Assembly (NCBI GenBank): GCA_035378955.1
Contig: DAOSUS010000084.1
Location: 1-13,255 of the forward strand
Direction: 5' to 3'
Length of the DNA stretch: 13,255 nucleotides
Source of the DNA: Candidatus Hydrogenedens sp.
Lineage (GTDB): Bacteria; Hydrogenedentota; Hydrogenedentia; Hydrogenedentales; Hydrogenedentaceae
Position numbers and translations under genes: made by a program. The notes below the pieces were generated by a model, which saw only the letters and a program-made list of their open reading frames with translations, was not told where the DNA came from and made no database searches. Positions 11,680-13,255 of the stretch are shown here, piece after piece. Numbering within the stretch: the stretch's first letter is position 1; each line of letters starts with the position of its first letter.

Positions 11680-13255
11680 ATGGACCTATACCTTCAAAAC
11701 ATAGCAGAAAACTTTAATTTAAATAACCTGCCTGCGGATTGGCTGGGCGTTGACTTTGAAAAATTTTCAAATGAAAAATCGCTTTTTGACTATCAGCAAA
11801 CAGCCATTGAAAACGCTTTAAAAATTTTGTATTTGTATTACGATGAATACAAAGAAAATAAAAACAAATTTTACGAGCGTTATCAAAACAATGGACTAAA
11901 TCAAGATTTAAGCTACAATATAAAGAATGAAAAGAATGAAAGCAAAACCTTAAAATATCTACTGGAATACGATAAAGATTATCCAATTAATGATGATAAA
12001 ATATCTTTTGAGTGTTTTATCAATCGGATGTGCTTTTGGATGGCTACCGGATCCGGTAAAACACTTGTAATTGTGAAATTACTTGAACTTCTTGGCTATT
12101 TAATACAAAATAATAAAATTCCTAAAAAGGATATTTTGTTTTTAACCTATCGTGAAGACCTGTTAGAACAATTTAAAGAACACGTAGAAGAGTTTAATCA
12201 CTCAGGGCCAAAGATACAAATCAACTTAATCAACTTAAGAGAATATGCTTCTAATAAAATAAATCCTGCTTTGAAGTTCAGTAATTCTGTAGATGTTTAT
12301 TTTTATCGCAGTGATTTAATCTCTGATGAACAAAAAGATAAAATTATTAATTACAAAAACTACGATAACAACGGCAATTGGTATATACTTTTAGATGAAG
12401 CCCACAAAGGAGACAGAGAAGATAGCAAAAGACAAATGATTTATTCGATTTTGAGCAGAAACGGTTTTATGTTCAACTTTTCTGCCACTTTTACCGATGA
12501 TAGGGACTATGCAACCTGTGTTTACAACTTTAACCTTGCCCGTTTTATTGAGTCAGGATACGGAAAACATATCTATATTTCAAAAGAAAGTATAAAAGCA
12601 TTAGAAAATAAAGACAATGTTATTGATACAGAAAAACAAAAAATTCCTTTAAAAGTATTTATTCTTCAAGCAGCAATTAATAAATGTTTCAATCAAGTAC
12701 GAAAAATTTCAAGTAATCTTTATCATAAACCATTATTGCTTACATTAGTTAACTCGGTAAATACCGACGATTCTGATTTAGAGTTATTTTTTAAAGAGAT
12801 TGAAAAAATTGCAACAGGTCAAGGAAATAACGAAATTTTTAATTTGGCCAAAAATGAAATAATAAAAGTTCTTTCAGATGGACAAGCCAAATTTGAATTT
12901 GAAAATGAACAGTTAAATAAAAATATTTTAGAAACAATAAACCAAACAAGCTTCAATGAAATATTACAATATGTTTTCAATTCTGAAAAAAATGGCAACA
13001 TTGAAGTATTAAAAATACCTTCCAATAAGCAAGAACTCATATTTAAGCTTGCTACATCTGATAAACCGTTTGCTTTGATGAAGATTGGCGATATTACAGA
13101 ATGGATAAAAAACAAACTTAGCAATTATGAAATTATAGAAAGATTCGACAATGAAAGTATATTCAAACAAATTAATCAAAACGAAGATATAAACATACTG
13201 ATGGGCTCTCGTTCTTTCTACGAAGGATGGGACAGCAATAGACCAAATATCATTT
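11680..13255 (+). CDS. res: Type III restriction helicase/endonuclease subunit (Res), 3' end outside window
   Basis: 525 codons are visible and the frame is open to the window edge; Res proteins usually reach 900-1000 residues, so the C-terminal nuclease domain is not seen. This is the superfamily 2 motor that, with Mod, hydrolyses ATP and moves or diffuses along DNA from unmethylated sites before cutting. Helicase motifs in order: a Q-motif-like FDYQQTAIENAL (about 36-47), Walker A MATGSGKT at 121-128, motif Ia FLTYREDLLEQF, Walker B DEAH at 239-242, motif III FSATF (267-271), and GSRSFYEGWDS at 509-519 (motif V region). Start: ATG 11680 has AAGGAG at 11668-11673, six bases upstream. The gap to the mod relic holds only the 12-codon remnant. 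It pairs with mod at 5447, from which it is now separated by the pAgo-SIR2 module. Confidence 0.92.
   Translation, partial: MDLYLQNIAENFNLNNLPADWLGVDFEKFSNEKSLFDYQQTAIENALKILYLYYDEYKENKNKFYERYQNNGLNQDLSYNIKNEKNESKTLKYLLEYDKDYPINDDKISFECFINRMCFWMATGSGKTLVIVKLLELLGYLIQNNKIPKKDILFLTYREDLLEQFKEHVEEFNHSGPKIQINLINLREYASNKINPALKFSNSVDVYFYRSDLISDEQKDKIINYKNYDNNGNWYILLDEAHKGDREDSKRQMIYSILSRNGFMFNFSATFTDDRDYATCVYNFNLARFIESGYGKHIYISKESIKALENKDNVIDTEKQKIPLKVFILQAAINKCFNQVRKISSNLYHKPLLLTLVNSVNTDDSDLELFFKEIEKIATGQGNNEIFNLAKNEIIKVLSDGQAKFEFENEQLNKNILETINQTSFNEILQYVFNSEKNGNIEVLKIPSNKQELIFKLATSDKPFALMKIGDITEWIKNKLSNYEIIERFDNESIFKQINQNEDINILMGSRSFYEGWDSNRPNII

Noticed and set aside
12819..13124. Minus-strand ORF of 101 codons
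   Set aside because: It is antisense to res, which has clear helicase motifs on both sides of this stretch.

Overview
The window looks like bacterial chromosome from an uncultured, anaerobe-like lineage. The left part carries a pseudopilin of the kind common in planctomycete/PVC-like and related phyla, an FG-GAP/VCBS propeller protein, and a groES-groEL operon with a CIRCE operator. I cannot name a genus; the phylum guess is weak and rests only on these two accessory protein types.

Layout. Positions 1-389 (minus) hold the 5' part of a prepilin with its own promoter. Positions 883-2274 (plus) hold a secreted FG-GAP protein interrupted by one in-frame TAG. Positions 2449-4401 (minus) are groES and groEL, read from a sigma70-type promoter whose -10 overlaps a CIRCE element, and closed by a hairpin terminator. 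Positions 4729-5088 (plus) encode a small MerR-like regulator that may be leaderless, followed by tRNA-Pro(GGG) at 5102-5180.

Just right of the tRNA the base composition becomes much more AT-rich and a defence island begins. It contains a large Type III-like DNA methyltransferase (mod, 5447-8485), a catalytically dead compact prokaryotic Argonaute (8487-10379), a SIR2-like NADase gene broken by a frameshift (10382-11439), a truncated second copy of the mod 3' end (11480-11590), and the start of the Type III helicase/restriction subunit (res, from 11680, running off the window). The pAgo and SIR2 genes thus form a nested module inside an R-M operon, bracketed by two copies of the mod 3' terminus. 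By analogy with known inactive-pAgo/SIR2 systems, pAgo would sense invading nucleic acid and SIR2 would deplete NAD, while Mod and Res would act as a separate restriction system. The frameshift makes present function of the SIR2 arm doubtful.

The most unusual structure is inside mod. A DUF559 (Vsr-like nuclease fold) domain of about 115 residues is inserted in frame and flanked by inverted copies of a double-hairpin palindromic element. A third copy of the same element sits in frame near the C-terminus of Mod. This looks like a small mobile cassette that inserts into coding sequence without breaking it.
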